A stretch of DNA of 64,000 bases from Marinomonas spartinae. GTDB lineage: Bacteria > Pseudomonadota > Gammaproteobacteria > Pseudomonadales > Marinomonadaceae. Shown in pieces: positions 1 through 8,909 of this stretch. Position numbers and translations under genes: made by a program. The notes beneath the pieces were generated by a model. That model was not told where the DNA came from, did not search any database, and worked only from the letters and a program-made list of their open reading frames with translations. The DNA lies in contig NZ_JAEMUI010000004.1 in assembly GCF_016461715.1 (NCBI RefSeq), positions 222,704-286,703 of the forward strand. The letters run 5' to 3'. Position 1 is the first letter of the stretch, and every line of letters starts with the position of its first letter.

Positions 1-446
1 ATCGGACCGATTAATGAACTGCCAGCAGTTAAGCCTGCTGCATACGAAGGCGAATAACCTTCTTTTTTCATTGCAGGCACCAATAAAGAGCCCAGCGCAG
101 AGGTATCCGCTACCGCAGAACCGTTTACGCCCGCAAAAAAGACGCCAGATACGATGTTCACATAACCTAATCCTCCTCTTAAATGACCAACGAGTGATTT
201 GGCTAAATCAATGAGTTTTGGGGTTAGCCCTGCAGCATTCATTAAGTTTCCAGCGAGTATAAAAAGTGGAATCGCCATCAACGAAAATGAATTGATACCA
301 CTAAAAAACTGCTGCGGCAGCATTCTTGGTATGAGAGACGGATCAACAAATAAAAAGCCCGAAAGCGCCGAGGTAATCAGACTGATAAATAGCGGAAGAC
401 CTAATAAGATATTGGCGATAAACACGAGGAGCATAGTAATTAGCAT
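1..446 (-). CDS. dctM: TRAP transporter large permease DctM, N-terminal part (cut by window edge)
   Basis: This is the large membrane subunit of a tripartite ATP-independent periplasmic transporter, which forms the sodium-driven translocation channel in the inner membrane. About 148 N-terminal residues of an expected ~425 are present and the rest lies left of base 1. The reading frame is open to the edge. The first ~25 residues form a hydrophobic helix, and the family signature FAGVNGSAVADTSALGS lies about residues 103-119, followed by LVPAMKKEGY. The ATG at 446 overlaps the end of dctQ by 7 nt, as is normal for DctQM pairs. Identity is firm from the signature and operon order; the substrate cannot be read from this fragment. 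Confidence 0.93.
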   Translation of the reverse strand, partial: MLITMLLVFIANILLGLPLFISLITSALSGFLFVDPSLIPRMLPQQFFSGINSFSLMAIPLFILAGNLMNAAGLTPKLIDLAKSLVGHLRGGLGYVNIVSGVFFAGVNGSAVADTSALGSLLVPAMKKEGYSPSYAAGLTAGSSLIGP

Positions 447-913
447 TTTTCAAATTCCTCGACATATGGCCCTTGGAGCAAGGAAAATAAGCTTAGCGAT
501 AGAAAGCCAATAGGCAGAAGTAAGTACGGATAAACTTTACTAATACCGAGCGCCATTGTCTGAAAATTTGTTAAAGACAAAGCGTATTTGAAACTTATAT
601 AGGAAAACAAACCACTAACACCAACGACGATGATCCATCGATACCACTGGAGTATGGCGTGAGCTTTTTTAGGTAAATATTTTTTGATTAATGACACTCG
701 CATATGACCATCGGAAAGATAAACTGTTCCAATGGATAGCATAACGGAACCAATAATAAGGTAGCGAGATAACTCATCTGTCCACATAGGTGAGTCGTTG
801 AATAAATATCTAGAAACCACACCAAAAAAGAGCAATAAAATATTCAAAACCAATGAAATACAAGACAGAGCAATCAGGATTTTGGACAGTACAGAAAGGG
901 ATTTTTTAAACAT
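440..913 (-). CDS. dctQ: TRAP transporter small permease DctQ
   Basis: Small membrane subunit of a TRAP transporter, 157 aa, which pairs with DctM in the inner membrane. Four hydrophobic segments are visible (about residues 10-32, 48-65, 88-108, 128-148). The sequence RYLFNDSPMWTDELSRYLI matches the conserved DctQ region (RY.....WxEEL.R..). The ATG is preceded by AAGGA with good spacing. It lies 47 nt downstream of dctP, separated by a strong hairpin, and overlaps dctM by 7 nt, so the order dctP-dctQ-dctM is intact. DctQ proteins are poorly conserved in sequence, so the call rests on length, topology and context as well as the motif. Confidence 0.92.
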   Translation of the reverse strand: MFKKSLSVLSKILIALSCISLVLNILLLFFGVVSRYLFNDSPMWTDELSRYLIIGSVMLSIGTVYLSDGHMRVSLIKKYLPKKAHAILQWYRWIIVVGVSGLFSYISFKYALSLTNFQTMALGISKVYPYLLLPIGFLSLSLFSLLQGPYVEEFEKC

Positions 914-925
914 CGGGCAATCCTT

Positions 926-949
926 TCCAAACGCCTCTCGGCGTTTGGA
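926..949 (-). promoter_or_regulatory. Intercistronic hairpin between dctP and dctQ
   Basis: TCCAAACGCC and GGCGTTTGGA form a perfect 10-bp stem around the loop TCTC. No T-run follows in the direction of transcription, so it is not a classical terminator. In binding-protein operons such structures often stabilise the upstream mRNA end, which would give more DctP than DctQM. That role is inferred. Confidence 0.6.
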
Positions 950-960
950 TGTAATATGAA

Positions 961-1977
961 TTATTTAGCGTCTTTCAATGCCATATTGATCCATTTTTGA
1001 TCAATACCTTGCTCCTTCAACCAAGCTAAATAGGATGGCTGACCGATTTCCTTGAATTGTGTCAATTCCGCTTTTGTAGGCCGATAAACTTCCATGCCAT
1101 GATCTGCTAGGAACTTAATTCGATTATTTACTTGTGCTTCCACTTTCTCTCGGTTCTCTAGCGTGGCTTCTTTAATAGATTCCTCTAATGCTTTTCTGTC
1201 TTGCGGACTTAAGCTTTTCAATAGGGCATCATTTGCGACTAAGAACTGATCTGAGTATTGAATATTAGCTAAGGTTAAATATTTCTGAACCTCATATAAG
1301 CTGCCAAGGATAATATACATAGGTGGGTTCATCTGCCCATCGGCAACACCCGTTTTGAGGGCCATATAGACTTCAGTCCATGGAATAGGAGTACCTGATG
1401 CACCAAACGCGTTATATAATGCAACTTGGCTTTTATCCATCGCTCTGAAACGTAACCCTTTGAAATCTTTGGGGCTATGAATAGGGCGTTTGTTGTTTGT
1501 GAAAGCTAGAAATCCACCTTCTTCAACGACGGCCATAATGTGGGTATTCGTTTTCTTATAAAATGCTGCTTTAGCCTGTTTCCAGTACTGGCCCTTATCA
1601 AAGAATTTATGTGCCTGTTTAAAATCTGAAAACATGAAAGGGATGGCACTAACAAAAATCTCAGGGAACAAAGGGGAAATACCCGCAAAAGATGCAATGT
1701 TTAGGCTTGGCGTATTCATAACCTGTTCCATTCGTGCATCTTCTTCACCCAGCATACTATTTGGGTAAAGTTTGATCTCTAGATCTCCATGGGTTTTTTT
1801 CTCAACCAGCTTTTTTAGGTTACTGGCAAATAGATGCACTGCATTTTTATTTGCATCAGGAACACCGTTGTAGCTCAGGTTAATGGTTTGAGCAAAGAGA
1901 GTACTGGTGCTCAGAACAAGCCCAGCAGCGAGTGAAGCCTTAAAAGACTTCTTAATAGCTTTAAGTGTGAAATGCAT
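961..1977 (-). CDS. dctP: TRAP transporter periplasmic solute-binding protein DctP
   Basis: Secreted substrate-binding subunit of the TRAP system (about 338 aa). A signal peptide is evident after MHFTLKAIKKSFKAS, with a hydrophobic core and the cleavage-like sequence TLFAQ. The DctP core is clear: the region around LRFRAMDKSQVALYNAFGAS contains the family arginine that usually contacts the substrate carboxylate, and WTEVYMALKTGVADGQMNP is the classic DctP block. I place the start at 1977 because AAAGGAAAAA precedes this ATG and the signal peptide begins there; an upstream in-frame start at 2034 would add 19 unlikely residues. First gene of dctPQM, downstream of a LysR gene on the same strand. 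The substrate is probably a carboxylate but is not identified. Confidence 0.93.
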   Translation of the reverse strand: MHFTLKAIKKSFKASLAAGLVLSTSTLFAQTINLSYNGVPDANKNAVHLFASNLKKLVEKKTHGDLEIKLYPNSMLGEEDARMEQVMNTPSLNIASFAGISPLFPEIFVSAIPFMFSDFKQAHKFFDKGQYWKQAKAAFYKKTNTHIMAVVEEGGFLAFTNNKRPIHSPKDFKGLRFRAMDKSQVALYNAFGASGTPIPWTEVYMALKTGVADGQMNPPMYIILGSLYEVQKYLTLANIQYSDQFLVANDALLKSLSPQDRKALEESIKEATLENREKVEAQVNNRIKFLADHGMEVYRPTKAELTQFKEIGQPSYLAWLKEQGIDQKWINMALKDAK

Positions 1978-2062
1978 TATTTTTTCCTTTGTGATGTATT
2001 TATAAGTTATGCACTTATAGGATAAGAGTTGCATTGTTGCGGTTTCAATACATTGAGTGTTG

Positions 2063-2998
2063 CTATTTATTCAACACTATTGGCGCATCGTTCTTTAAAA
2101 AAGAGGCCGATAATTGCAAGTGATTGATCAATTCTTGAGCAGGAACAGTGAGTTCTCTCCCCTTTTTGCTAATAACCCGTGACTTAGCATGGGAAAGAAT
2201 GACATTACTTGTCTCAATAATGGTAATAAGATTCGTTTCGACTTCATTCTTAACGGTTAGTCTTGGCATAAAACTAATGCCTGCTCCCGAGCTGACAAAG
2301 TGTTTTAGCACGGCAACGGAGTTTGTTCTGAGTCGAGGGGTGAGTGTCACATTTTCTGTTTCTTCAGCGAGAGCGACCAATCTTCCCATACCCGTGGACT
2401 GATTGATTAACGCCATCGAGCAATTTTCAACTTCTTGAAACTCAATTGGCCTATTTAATGTTGTTAAAGGGTGACCATAAGGCGCGATGACATCCAACGG
2501 ATGGAGTGTCTCTATGTGACAAACTTGGTTTATATGATTAGGCGAGGCGTATGTGACAGCAAAGTCTATTTGGTCGTCTTCTAGCAGCTGAAGCGCCTCT
2601 TTGGCGCCAGCCATTTCAACGCTAAGCTGAATGCCAGGATATTGCTCTAAAAAACTTTGTAGTGAACTTGTTATTAAATCCGTTATAAAGCCTTCGCCTA
2701 TAGCAATATTAATTTCTCCAGTTCTTAGCTCACGATAGTCTTGTATTCTCGACAACGTTGCCGCTTCGCTTGCCTGCATGGTTCTGTAATAACTTAGGAG
2801 TTCCTTTCCTGCTGGAGTGATGATGCTTGATGCATTGTTTCTTTCCCATACAGGTGTGGATACTTGATCTTCTAATAAAGTGATTGAACGGCTTATTGCA
2901 GAAGGATCAACATTGAGTTTATTGGCCGCTTTTCTAAGAGAACCATATCTATCAATGGCATTCAGAAATTCTAAAGATCTAGGGTTAAACAGTTTCAT
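2063..2998 (-). CDS. LysR-family transcriptional regulator
   Basis: A 311-aa LysR-type regulator. The N-terminal winged helix-turn-helix covers about residues 5-64 (LEFLNAIDRYGSLRKAANKL, then VDPSAISRSITLLEDQV), followed by a periplasmic-binding-protein-like effector domain. The gene lies 85 nt upstream of dctP on the same strand, so it probably controls the TRAP operon and may be partly co-transcribed with it. LysR regulators are more often divergent from their targets, so the collinear order is slightly unusual. The effector ligand is unknown and is probably the TRAP substrate or a metabolite of it. Confidence 0.9.
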   Translation of the reverse strand: MKLFNPRSLEFLNAIDRYGSLRKAANKLNVDPSAISRSITLLEDQVSTPVWERNNASSIITPAGKELLSYYRTMQASEAATLSRIQDYRELRTGEINIAIGEGFITDLITSSLQSFLEQYPGIQLSVEMAGAKEALQLLEDDQIDFAVTYASPNHINQVCHIETLHPLDVIAPYGHPLTTLNRPIEFQEVENCSMALINQSTGMGRLVALAEETENVTLTPRLRTNSVAVLKHFVSSGAGISFMPRLTVKNEVETNLITIIETSNVILSHAKSRVISKKGRELTVPAQELINHLQLSASFLKNDAPIVLNK

Positions 2999-3350
2999 GC
3001 TTATTACTTCGTATTATTGCGTTTTTGGGGATCTGATTATTACTAAGTGTATGGCCCCTGTTCCCTAGACAGTTTTTAGCTCCTTAATATATTGCCTTTA
3101 TCTTACCGTGGCAATAATTCGTCATTTGATCCAATTACCTACTCTTTCTTTTTTAGCAGTGAGCAAAGCGTTTAGCAACGGTATTGTCATATTTTGGGGG
3201 GACGAGGCCAAATATTCATGAACTAATCATCAATCTCTAACGCTACTGTCTTCCTTGCTTTTATCGACCACCTTACGGTTAGCCGAGAAGTGAGATATAC
3301 AACGACAGACAAACCTGTTAATGAGAAATAGCAATGACTCTATCAACTAT
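2999..3350. other. Intergenic region without recognisable gene
   Basis: About 350 bp between the LysR gene and the HD-GYP gene. It must hold the promoter of the leftward LysR gene. I see no convincing ORF, RNA gene, terminator hairpin or known operator. Confidence 0.5.
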
Positions 3351-4595
3351 TTAAAAATAAAAATATCGATCAATTTTTTCCAACATCAGTGTCCGGCATG
3401 TCTCTTCGTCGGCATGGATTATAGTGTCATAAAGACGGCGCGCATGGCATTCAAATAAAACTACTAACTCTGGATCAAAATGCGAACCACTGCCTTCTTT
3501 GATGATAGAGAGGGCTTTGTCATAACTGAACGGTTCTTTGTAAGGTCGCTTAGAACATAGGGCATCAAACACATCAACAATCGAAAATATACGGGCGCTG
3601 ATGGGGATATTTTGTCCCGAAAGCTTATGAGGATAACCATTACCATCCCATTTTTCATGGTGTGCTTCGATAACGGTTTTCGCATTACTAAGCCACGCTA
3701 TGCCATCCACCATTTTCACGCCTTCTAGCACATGAGTTTTCATGACTTCCATTTCTTCAGGTGTCAGTTTACCTGGTTTCAGCAAAATACCGTCCGAAAT
3801 GGCAATTTTCCCCACGTCATGTAAATAACTGCCTAGAATCAGAGATTTGAACGATTCCGCCTCCATGCCATAGGCTTCCGCAAGTTCTGTTGCAAGCCAC
3901 GCCACACGGTAATTATGAGCCCCTGTATCCGAATCTCGAAGCGCAATGGCTTTGCCCATGGTAAACATCATATCGATGTTAGCGTCTTTGATTCGACCGA
4001 TGTAACGCTGGTTTTCACGATTCAAAAACAAAATCAGCGGATAGATGATCAAAGCACACAACCAAGCGGCACCTGCTGCCATTAACGCAATCAAAAGAGC
4101 AAAGTTACGGATATCAGCTCGCTGCCAATCTGGCACAACGCGAACACCTTCCAAATACCCCCAAATGACACCCTGTTCTTTTAAGGGAATAAAGGTGCTT
4201 AACACCCAAATGTCATAATCTATATGATTACTTTTGTAAAAAGGCTCTTGGTAATTGGGGATTTCGTGCGGTGGCAAAACTTTTTCAATTTTATTGCCAG
4301 AAGGTGTTCTAGACTCTGCAATCCGATTACCATTTTTATCGTAAAGTTCAGCGATATCAAACCAATCAATCAACAAGCGATCCGTTACTTGTTTTGCAAG
4401 AACTAAGAGTTGTTCAGGCGATGCCTCTTTAAGATTAAAATGCGATATGGTTCCTTGAGATACTTCTAAGGCAAGGTTTACTGTCTCTTTCTCAAGAGAC
4501 TCATTAGTTAGTCTCCAACCAATAAAGCCTGCGGCAATACTAATCACTAAACTAGAAACAACAATCCGCTTCAATGCTTTTTTGGCAAAGTTCAC
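3351..4595 (-). CDS. HD-GYP domain cyclic-di-GMP phosphodiesterase, membrane-anchored
   Basis: 414-aa predicted sensor phosphodiesterase that would hydrolyse cyclic di-GMP. There are transmembrane helices at about residues 10-28 and 164-192, with an extracytoplasmic sensor domain of about 135 residues between them. The C-terminal HD-GYP domain has the metal-binding HD at 259-260 (LHDVGKI) and HHEKWDGNGYP at 312-322, the expected HD-GYP signature. VDVFDALCSKRPYK follows, also typical. All key metal ligands appear to be present, so it is probably active. It is a single-gene unit with no adjacent cyclase; a GGDEF cyclase occurs 20 kb away. The signal sensed is unknown. Confidence 0.92.
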   Translation of the reverse strand: MNFAKKALKRIVVSSLVISIAAGFIGWRLTNESLEKETVNLALEVSQGTISHFNLKEASPEQLLVLAKQVTDRLLIDWFDIAELYDKNGNRIAESRTPSGNKIEKVLPPHEIPNYQEPFYKSNHIDYDIWVLSTFIPLKEQGVIWGYLEGVRVVPDWQRADIRNFALLIALMAAGAAWLCALIIYPLILFLNRENQRYIGRIKDANIDMMFTMGKAIALRDSDTGAHNYRVAWLATELAEAYGMEAESFKSLILGSYLHDVGKIAISDGILLKPGKLTPEEMEVMKTHVLEGVKMVDGIAWLSNAKTVIEAHHEKWDGNGYPHKLSGQNIPISARIFSIVDVFDALCSKRPYKEPFSYDKALSIIKEGSGSHFDPELVVLFECHARRLYDTIIHADEETCRTLMLEKIDRYFYF

Positions 4596-4792
4596 ACGGT
4601 TCTCCTCACAGCTTGATGACTAAAAAGGCCCTTTTAAACAATCCACGCCATGTGTCAATATAGTGTAAACAAACCGTGCTTTTTTTCATCTTTTTTTCTA
4701 TGTCATCTTCATTATGGCCTCGACACAATTCCTTTGATTAACCCCAAGAACAAATCGTCACTATCTATCACCTTGTTGAACTAAAATAAGAC

Positions 4793-7687
4793 CTACAAAC
4801 CAGACGAGGCCTCAGACACTTTATCAACGAGATAGACGATGGATTGATACTCAATGCCACTGTGTTCGCTTAAGCCAATCTCACAGGTGCGGCTGTTTGA
4901 ATAGCCCACTTCGCAGCCTTCTACCGCTTTCGCTAAGGTTTTCAGGGCGCTGGCGTTCAGTTCCGGATGAGAAAACCCTTTATCACCCGCAAAGCCGCAA
5001 CAGGTTACCTCGGGAGGAATCACTACCTCATCGGCCAATTGATGGGCCAGTTGAACAAAGCTATCCGCCAATCCCATGCGCGTTGTGCTGCATGTTACAT
5101 GCAAGGCAATACGAGGCGCTTTCTGGGTAATGGTTAAATTTGGAAGAACAAATTCATTGAGAAACCCCACCTGCTCATACAATTCCAATACGGGATCCAA
5201 GGTTTGTGTCATACGTAATAGGCAAGGGCTGGTATCACAGACAATCGGATAACGCCCGTTGTCGCTAATACTCAATAGCATTGCATTTAAATCCTTAGCC
5301 TTTTTATCCGCGACGGCAAACTGCCCCTTGCTTTGAAAGGCTAACCCACAACAGCTACTTTCAACCTCGTCAGGTACAATAACCTGATAACCGGATTTTT
5401 TAAGTACAGATAACATAACGTCCATAACAGAGCGCTGGTCTTGCCCGGTAGGATCCGCCCCCATCATTCTTGTCGCACAGCTGGGCAAATACACCACTGT
5501 CGGTTTCACCAACTCTTTATCAGGGACATTGCCATCTTGGATCATTTTTTCTGACAACAATGAACGAATGGAATCCGCTCCTTTTGGCATGGTGGTTCGC
5601 CAATGGGGCACCACGCCACCGGTCACTTTATTCGCCATATTTGTTAGGGATGCCATCCCCTTATTACCAACGATTTTTCGGGCCACATTGGCCGTTGATA
5701 ATCCTAACCGTACGGTTTGAGTCACTCCTTCAAAATGCTCACCCAACCAATAACCCACTTTACTATCTGGGTGACGATCGTGGCGCAGCTCACGGGTCAG
5801 ATCCCCAGTATTAATGCCAACAGGGCATTGCATCGAACATAGGCCACAAGCGGCACAAGTATCGACACCTTGATAGTCGTACTCTTTTTTCAGAGCGGCT
5901 AAACGCTCAGGATCGGTTCCTGATGTGGTTAAACGTTGGATTTCCCGCCAAATCACAATACGCTGACGAGGCGTTAGCGTTAGCGCTTTCGACGGACAAA
6001 CCGATTCACAGAAACCACATTCGATACAGGTGTCAACCAGATCATTGGCCTTAGGCAGTGGCTTCAGGTTTTCCACATGCAAATTAGCATTATGGGAGAG
6101 AATGACATCTGGATTCAGCAAACCTTGTGGATCAAAGGCATTTTTAATTTGCCACATGATATCGTAGGCCTCTTGGCCCCATTCCAATGCCACGTAAGGT
6201 GCCATATTTCGCCCTGTACCGTGTTCTGCTTTTAAGGATCCTTTGTATTTACCTGCCACTAAATGGGCAACCTCATCCATCAAGGCGGCATAGCGACTCA
6301 CTTCATTCGGGTCATCGAACCCTTGAGTAAAGACAAAATGCAAATTGCCTTCTAACGCATGACCAAACAAAATTGCTTCACTGTAACCGTGCTTTTGAAA
6401 CACGCCTTGCAGTTCTAACACGCCTTCGGCGAGTTTTTCGACCGGAAAAGCCACGTCTTCAATAATCACGGTTGTCCCAACAGGACGTACCGCACCGACG
6501 GCAGGAAACAAGCCTTTGCGGATCTTCCAATAAGAATCGTAAATGACTTTGTCTTGGGTAAACTCAATGTCGTTTAGGGTTGCCTGCCCATTTAGCGCCT
6601 GCTTTACCAGAGCCAAATTATCGTCTAACTCTTCTTCTGTAGCGGCTCGAACATCCACCAACAAGCCCGCTGCTTGCGCCTCCAGAGAAGATAGACTCTC
6701 CGGCATACCAGGTTTGCCTTCGACTGCCCGAAGTCCTGCTCGGTCGATCAACTCAACGGCGGACACAGGGGCACTTTTTAAGGACGTGACCGCTCGACAA
6801 GTCGCCTCCATATCGGCAAAAAAGATCATGGCTGCCGCTTTGATTGGATGATCCACTACCGTTTGGTAAGTGACTTCGCTGATAAACCCTAACGTACCCT
6901 CGGAGCCAATCATCAGATGCAACAAAATATCAAACGGGTCTTGGTAATCCACCAAGCTGTTTAAACTGTATCCTGTTGTATTCTTTAGACGATATTTGTG
7001 TCTTATTTTGTTAGCCAAGTCATCATTAGCACGTACTTGATTTGACAGTTGAGTCAAGGTATCTAATAAATCGGCATGGTGATTGCCAAAGGCTAAGCGG
7101 CTACTTTCATCGGCGGTATCCAGTAAGGTGCCATCCGCAAAAATCAGCCTAGCACTTTCAATCGTCTGGTAGCTGTTTTGTGCCGTACCACAGCACATAC
7201 CGCTGGCGTTATTCGCGGCAATACCACCAATCATACAAGCATTGATAGACGCGGGATCGGGGCCAATTTTACGTTGAAACGGTGCCAGTAGTTGATTAGC
7301 ACGTGCGCCGATAATGCCGGGTTGCAGTGAAATGCGCTGACCCTGATCGAGGATGCGATGACCTTTCCACTGGTCGGACAACTGAAGCAATATGGAGTCG
7401 GTTACCGCCTGTCCAGACAAACTCGTGCCCGCCGCTCGAAACGTTACTGGCAAATTCTGCGATTTCGCCTCTTTGAGTACCAAACGAACTTCGTCTTCGT
7501 TGTTCACTCGGACCACTAACTGAGGAAGCAAACGATAGAAGCTCGCATCCGTTCCGTAGGCAAGGGTACGAAGCGGATCTCGAATCAATCGAGACTCATC
7601 TATCGTATTTTTCAGTGATTGATGGATCGCATCGTATTGGGCTTTTTTATCCGTCATTGCAGGTGAAGAAGTCATATAACGTCCCAT
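4793..7687 (-). CDS. FAD/Fe-S D-lactate dehydrogenase, Dld-II (YdiJ) type
   Basis: Large (~964 aa) GlcD-GlcF-like fusion that oxidises a D-2-hydroxyacid, probably D-lactate, and passes electrons toward quinone. The N-terminal FAD-binding PCMH domain includes RAAGTSLSGQ at about residues 85-95, then a FAD-oxidase C-terminal domain with KAEHGTGRN. Two ferredoxin-type 4Fe-4S motifs follow: CIECGFCESVCP (about 554) and CAACGLCSMQCP (about 611). The C-terminus carries two CCG-domain motifs (SCCGLAF, TCCGFAG). I use the first ATG (7687). The frame is open to a TTG at 7726, and ATGs at 7675 and 7657 are also possible. It is divergent from a GntR regulator with a palindromic operator between them, as for LldR-controlled lactate genes. 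D-2-hydroxyglutarate is an alternative substrate. Confidence 0.88.
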   Translation of the reverse strand: MGRYMTSSPAMTDKKAQYDAIHQSLKNTIDESRLIRDPLRTLAYGTDASFYRLLPQLVVRVNNEDEVRLVLKEAKSQNLPVTFRAAGTSLSGQAVTDSILLQLSDQWKGHRILDQGQRISLQPGIIGARANQLLAPFQRKIGPDPASINACMIGGIAANNASGMCCGTAQNSYQTIESARLIFADGTLLDTADESSRLAFGNHHADLLDTLTQLSNQVRANDDLANKIRHKYRLKNTTGYSLNSLVDYQDPFDILLHLMIGSEGTLGFISEVTYQTVVDHPIKAAAMIFFADMEATCRAVTSLKSAPVSAVELIDRAGLRAVEGKPGMPESLSSLEAQAAGLLVDVRAATEEELDDNLALVKQALNGQATLNDIEFTQDKVIYDSYWKIRKGLFPAVGAVRPVGTTVIIEDVAFPVEKLAEGVLELQGVFQKHGYSEAILFGHALEGNLHFVFTQGFDDPNEVSRYAALMDEVAHLVAGKYKGSLKAEHGTGRNMAPYVALEWGQEAYDIMWQIKNAFDPQGLLNPDVILSHNANLHVENLKPLPKANDLVDTCIECGFCESVCPSKALTLTPRQRIVIWREIQRLTTSGTDPERLAALKKEYDYQGVDTCAACGLCSMQCPVGINTGDLTRELRHDRHPDSKVGYWLGEHFEGVTQTVRLGLSTANVARKIVGNKGMASLTNMANKVTGGVVPHWRTTMPKGADSIRSLLSEKMIQDGNVPDKELVKPTVVYLPSCATRMMGADPTGQDQRSVMDVMLSVLKKSGYQVIVPDEVESSCCGLAFQSKGQFAVADKKAKDLNAMLLSISDNGRYPIVCDTSPCLLRMTQTLDPVLELYEQVGFLNEFVLPNLTITQKAPRIALHVTCSTTRMGLADSFVQLAHQLADEVVIPPEVTCCGFAGDKGFSHPELNASALKTLAKAVEGCEVGYSNSRTCEIGLSEHSGIEYQSIVYLVDKVSEASSGL

Positions 7688-7794
7688 TGTGAATGGTCTT
7701 GCTAAGCCGTTTTCCTTGAAAACCAAGCAAACAACTTAAAGCATTTTATTATTTTAAAAGAGTACGACTGGACAAATACATCGACAACCCTTTT

Positions 7795-7811
7795 AATTGG
7801 TCATACCAATT
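7795..7811. promoter_or_regulatory. LldR/PdhR-type operator
   Basis: AATTGGTCATACCAATT is a perfect palindrome of two 7-bp arms around CAT. It matches the established PdhR/LldR consensus (ATTGGT-N3-ACCAAT). It sits between dld-II and the GntR regulator, about 108 bp from the dld-II start. The most likely role is lactate-responsive repression of dld-II by the neighbouring regulator. Confidence 0.8.
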
Positions 7812-7956
7812 GACCGTGAATATAGAGCAACAATAGAAATCAAGCCAGCTTTTGTCAAGTGGTTAAATTGGCGATATTTATGAATTTTAGCGACATTTTT
7901 GATTGGTTTTACCACTTTTTCACTTATACACAGAGAATAAACATCGCTATATCAAT

Positions 7957-8037
7957 GAGACCTTTGCACGATGTCACGAGCGACGCCAAGATGCGGCAAA
8001 AAAAGACGAGAAAGCGCAGTAGTCGTGAAAAAGTCTC
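7957..8037. mobile_element. MITE-like element, internally deleted copy (81 bp)
   Basis: It begins GAGACCTTTGCACGATGTC and ends TCGTGAAAAAGTCTC. The ends are imperfect inverted repeats of the kind found on IS5-family elements. It shares its left ~60 bp and its right end with the 139-bp copies at 10597 and 30402 but lacks about 58 bp of the middle. No transposase is encoded. It lies in the dld-II/regulator promoter region, just upstream of the GntR gene. Confidence 0.75.
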
Positions 8038-8132
8038 AAAATGTATAAAAAACAAATAGGTCAGACCACTATAAAAAGTTAAATAGAAACAATGTGTTCC
8101 ATACCATCCTTGAGCTAAAAAGGAATAACAAG

Positions 8133-8909
8133 ATGACGTCCGACTCATTCAGCCGTGTAAAACCACCAAAAATCTCCGATATCATTATGCAGCAATTGGA
8201 AAGCATGATCCTTGAAGGCAGCTTTACGCCAGGGCAAAAATTACCACCAGAACGGGAATTGGCCGCCCGCTTTGAGGTATCTCGCCCATCACTCAGAGAA
8301 GCCATTCAAAAGCTAATCGCACGGGGAATTTTATTCAGCCGACATGGTGGCGGTACTTACGTAGCAGACAACATTGGCAGCTCATTTGCGGATCCATTAC
8401 AAGACCTGCTTTGTGCCCATGATGAGTTTTTATACGATCAATTGGAGTTTCGCGACGCATTGGAAGGTTTATCATCTTATTATGCCGCCACGCGAAGTAC
8501 CGAGGCCGATAGAGCCAAATTAACCCAATGCTTCCATGCCTTAGCCGAAGCTAACCAAGCACAAGACTTTGCCCTTGAAGCAAAGCTTGATGCCGACTTT
8601 CATATGATCATTGCAGAAGCCGCCCACAATATCGTGTTGCTGCATACATTACGCAGTCTATACGCCGTGCTTGCTAGAAGTGTCTCGGCGAACTTGCAGA
8701 ACTTGTTCAAACAACCTCAAGCAAGACAAGCGGTGATGGCACAACACAAAACCCTTTATGAGGCCATCATGGCGGGTGATGGCAACGCCGCCCGGGCGGC
8801 CGCACACGATCATTTGGTCTTTGTGGAAGATCATCTACTAAACAGGCAAAAAGAAGAAACGCGCATTCAGCGTTCATTACGTCGAAATGAACACCAACCG
8901 CCCCATTAA
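8133..8909 (+). CDS. GntR/FadR-subfamily regulator, LldR/PdhR-like
   Basis: A 258-aa FCD-type GntR regulator. The N-terminal winged helix is clear (ILEGSFTPGQKLPPERELAA, then FEVSRPSLREAIQKL, about residues 25-65). The C-terminal helical FCD effector domain carries the Asp/His metal-ligand pattern (DADFHMIIAEAAHN). The start ATG at 8133 is chosen for AAGGA nine bases upstream; an earlier in-frame ATG at 8094 has no such site. It diverges from dld-II and the intergenic palindrome fits its subfamily, so D- or L-lactate (or pyruvate) is the likely effector. Its stop codon is immediately followed by the convergent MATE gene. Confidence 0.9.
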   Translation: MTSDSFSRVKPPKISDIIMQQLESMILEGSFTPGQKLPPERELAARFEVSRPSLREAIQKLIARGILFSRHGGGTYVADNIGSSFADPLQDLLCAHDEFLYDQLEFRDALEGLSSYYAATRSTEADRAKLTQCFHALAEANQAQDFALEAKLDADFHMIIAEAAHNIVLLHTLRSLYAVLARSVSANLQNLFKQPQARQAVMAQHKTLYEAIMAGDGNAARAAAHDHLVFVEDHLLNRQKEETRIQRSLRRNEHQPPH

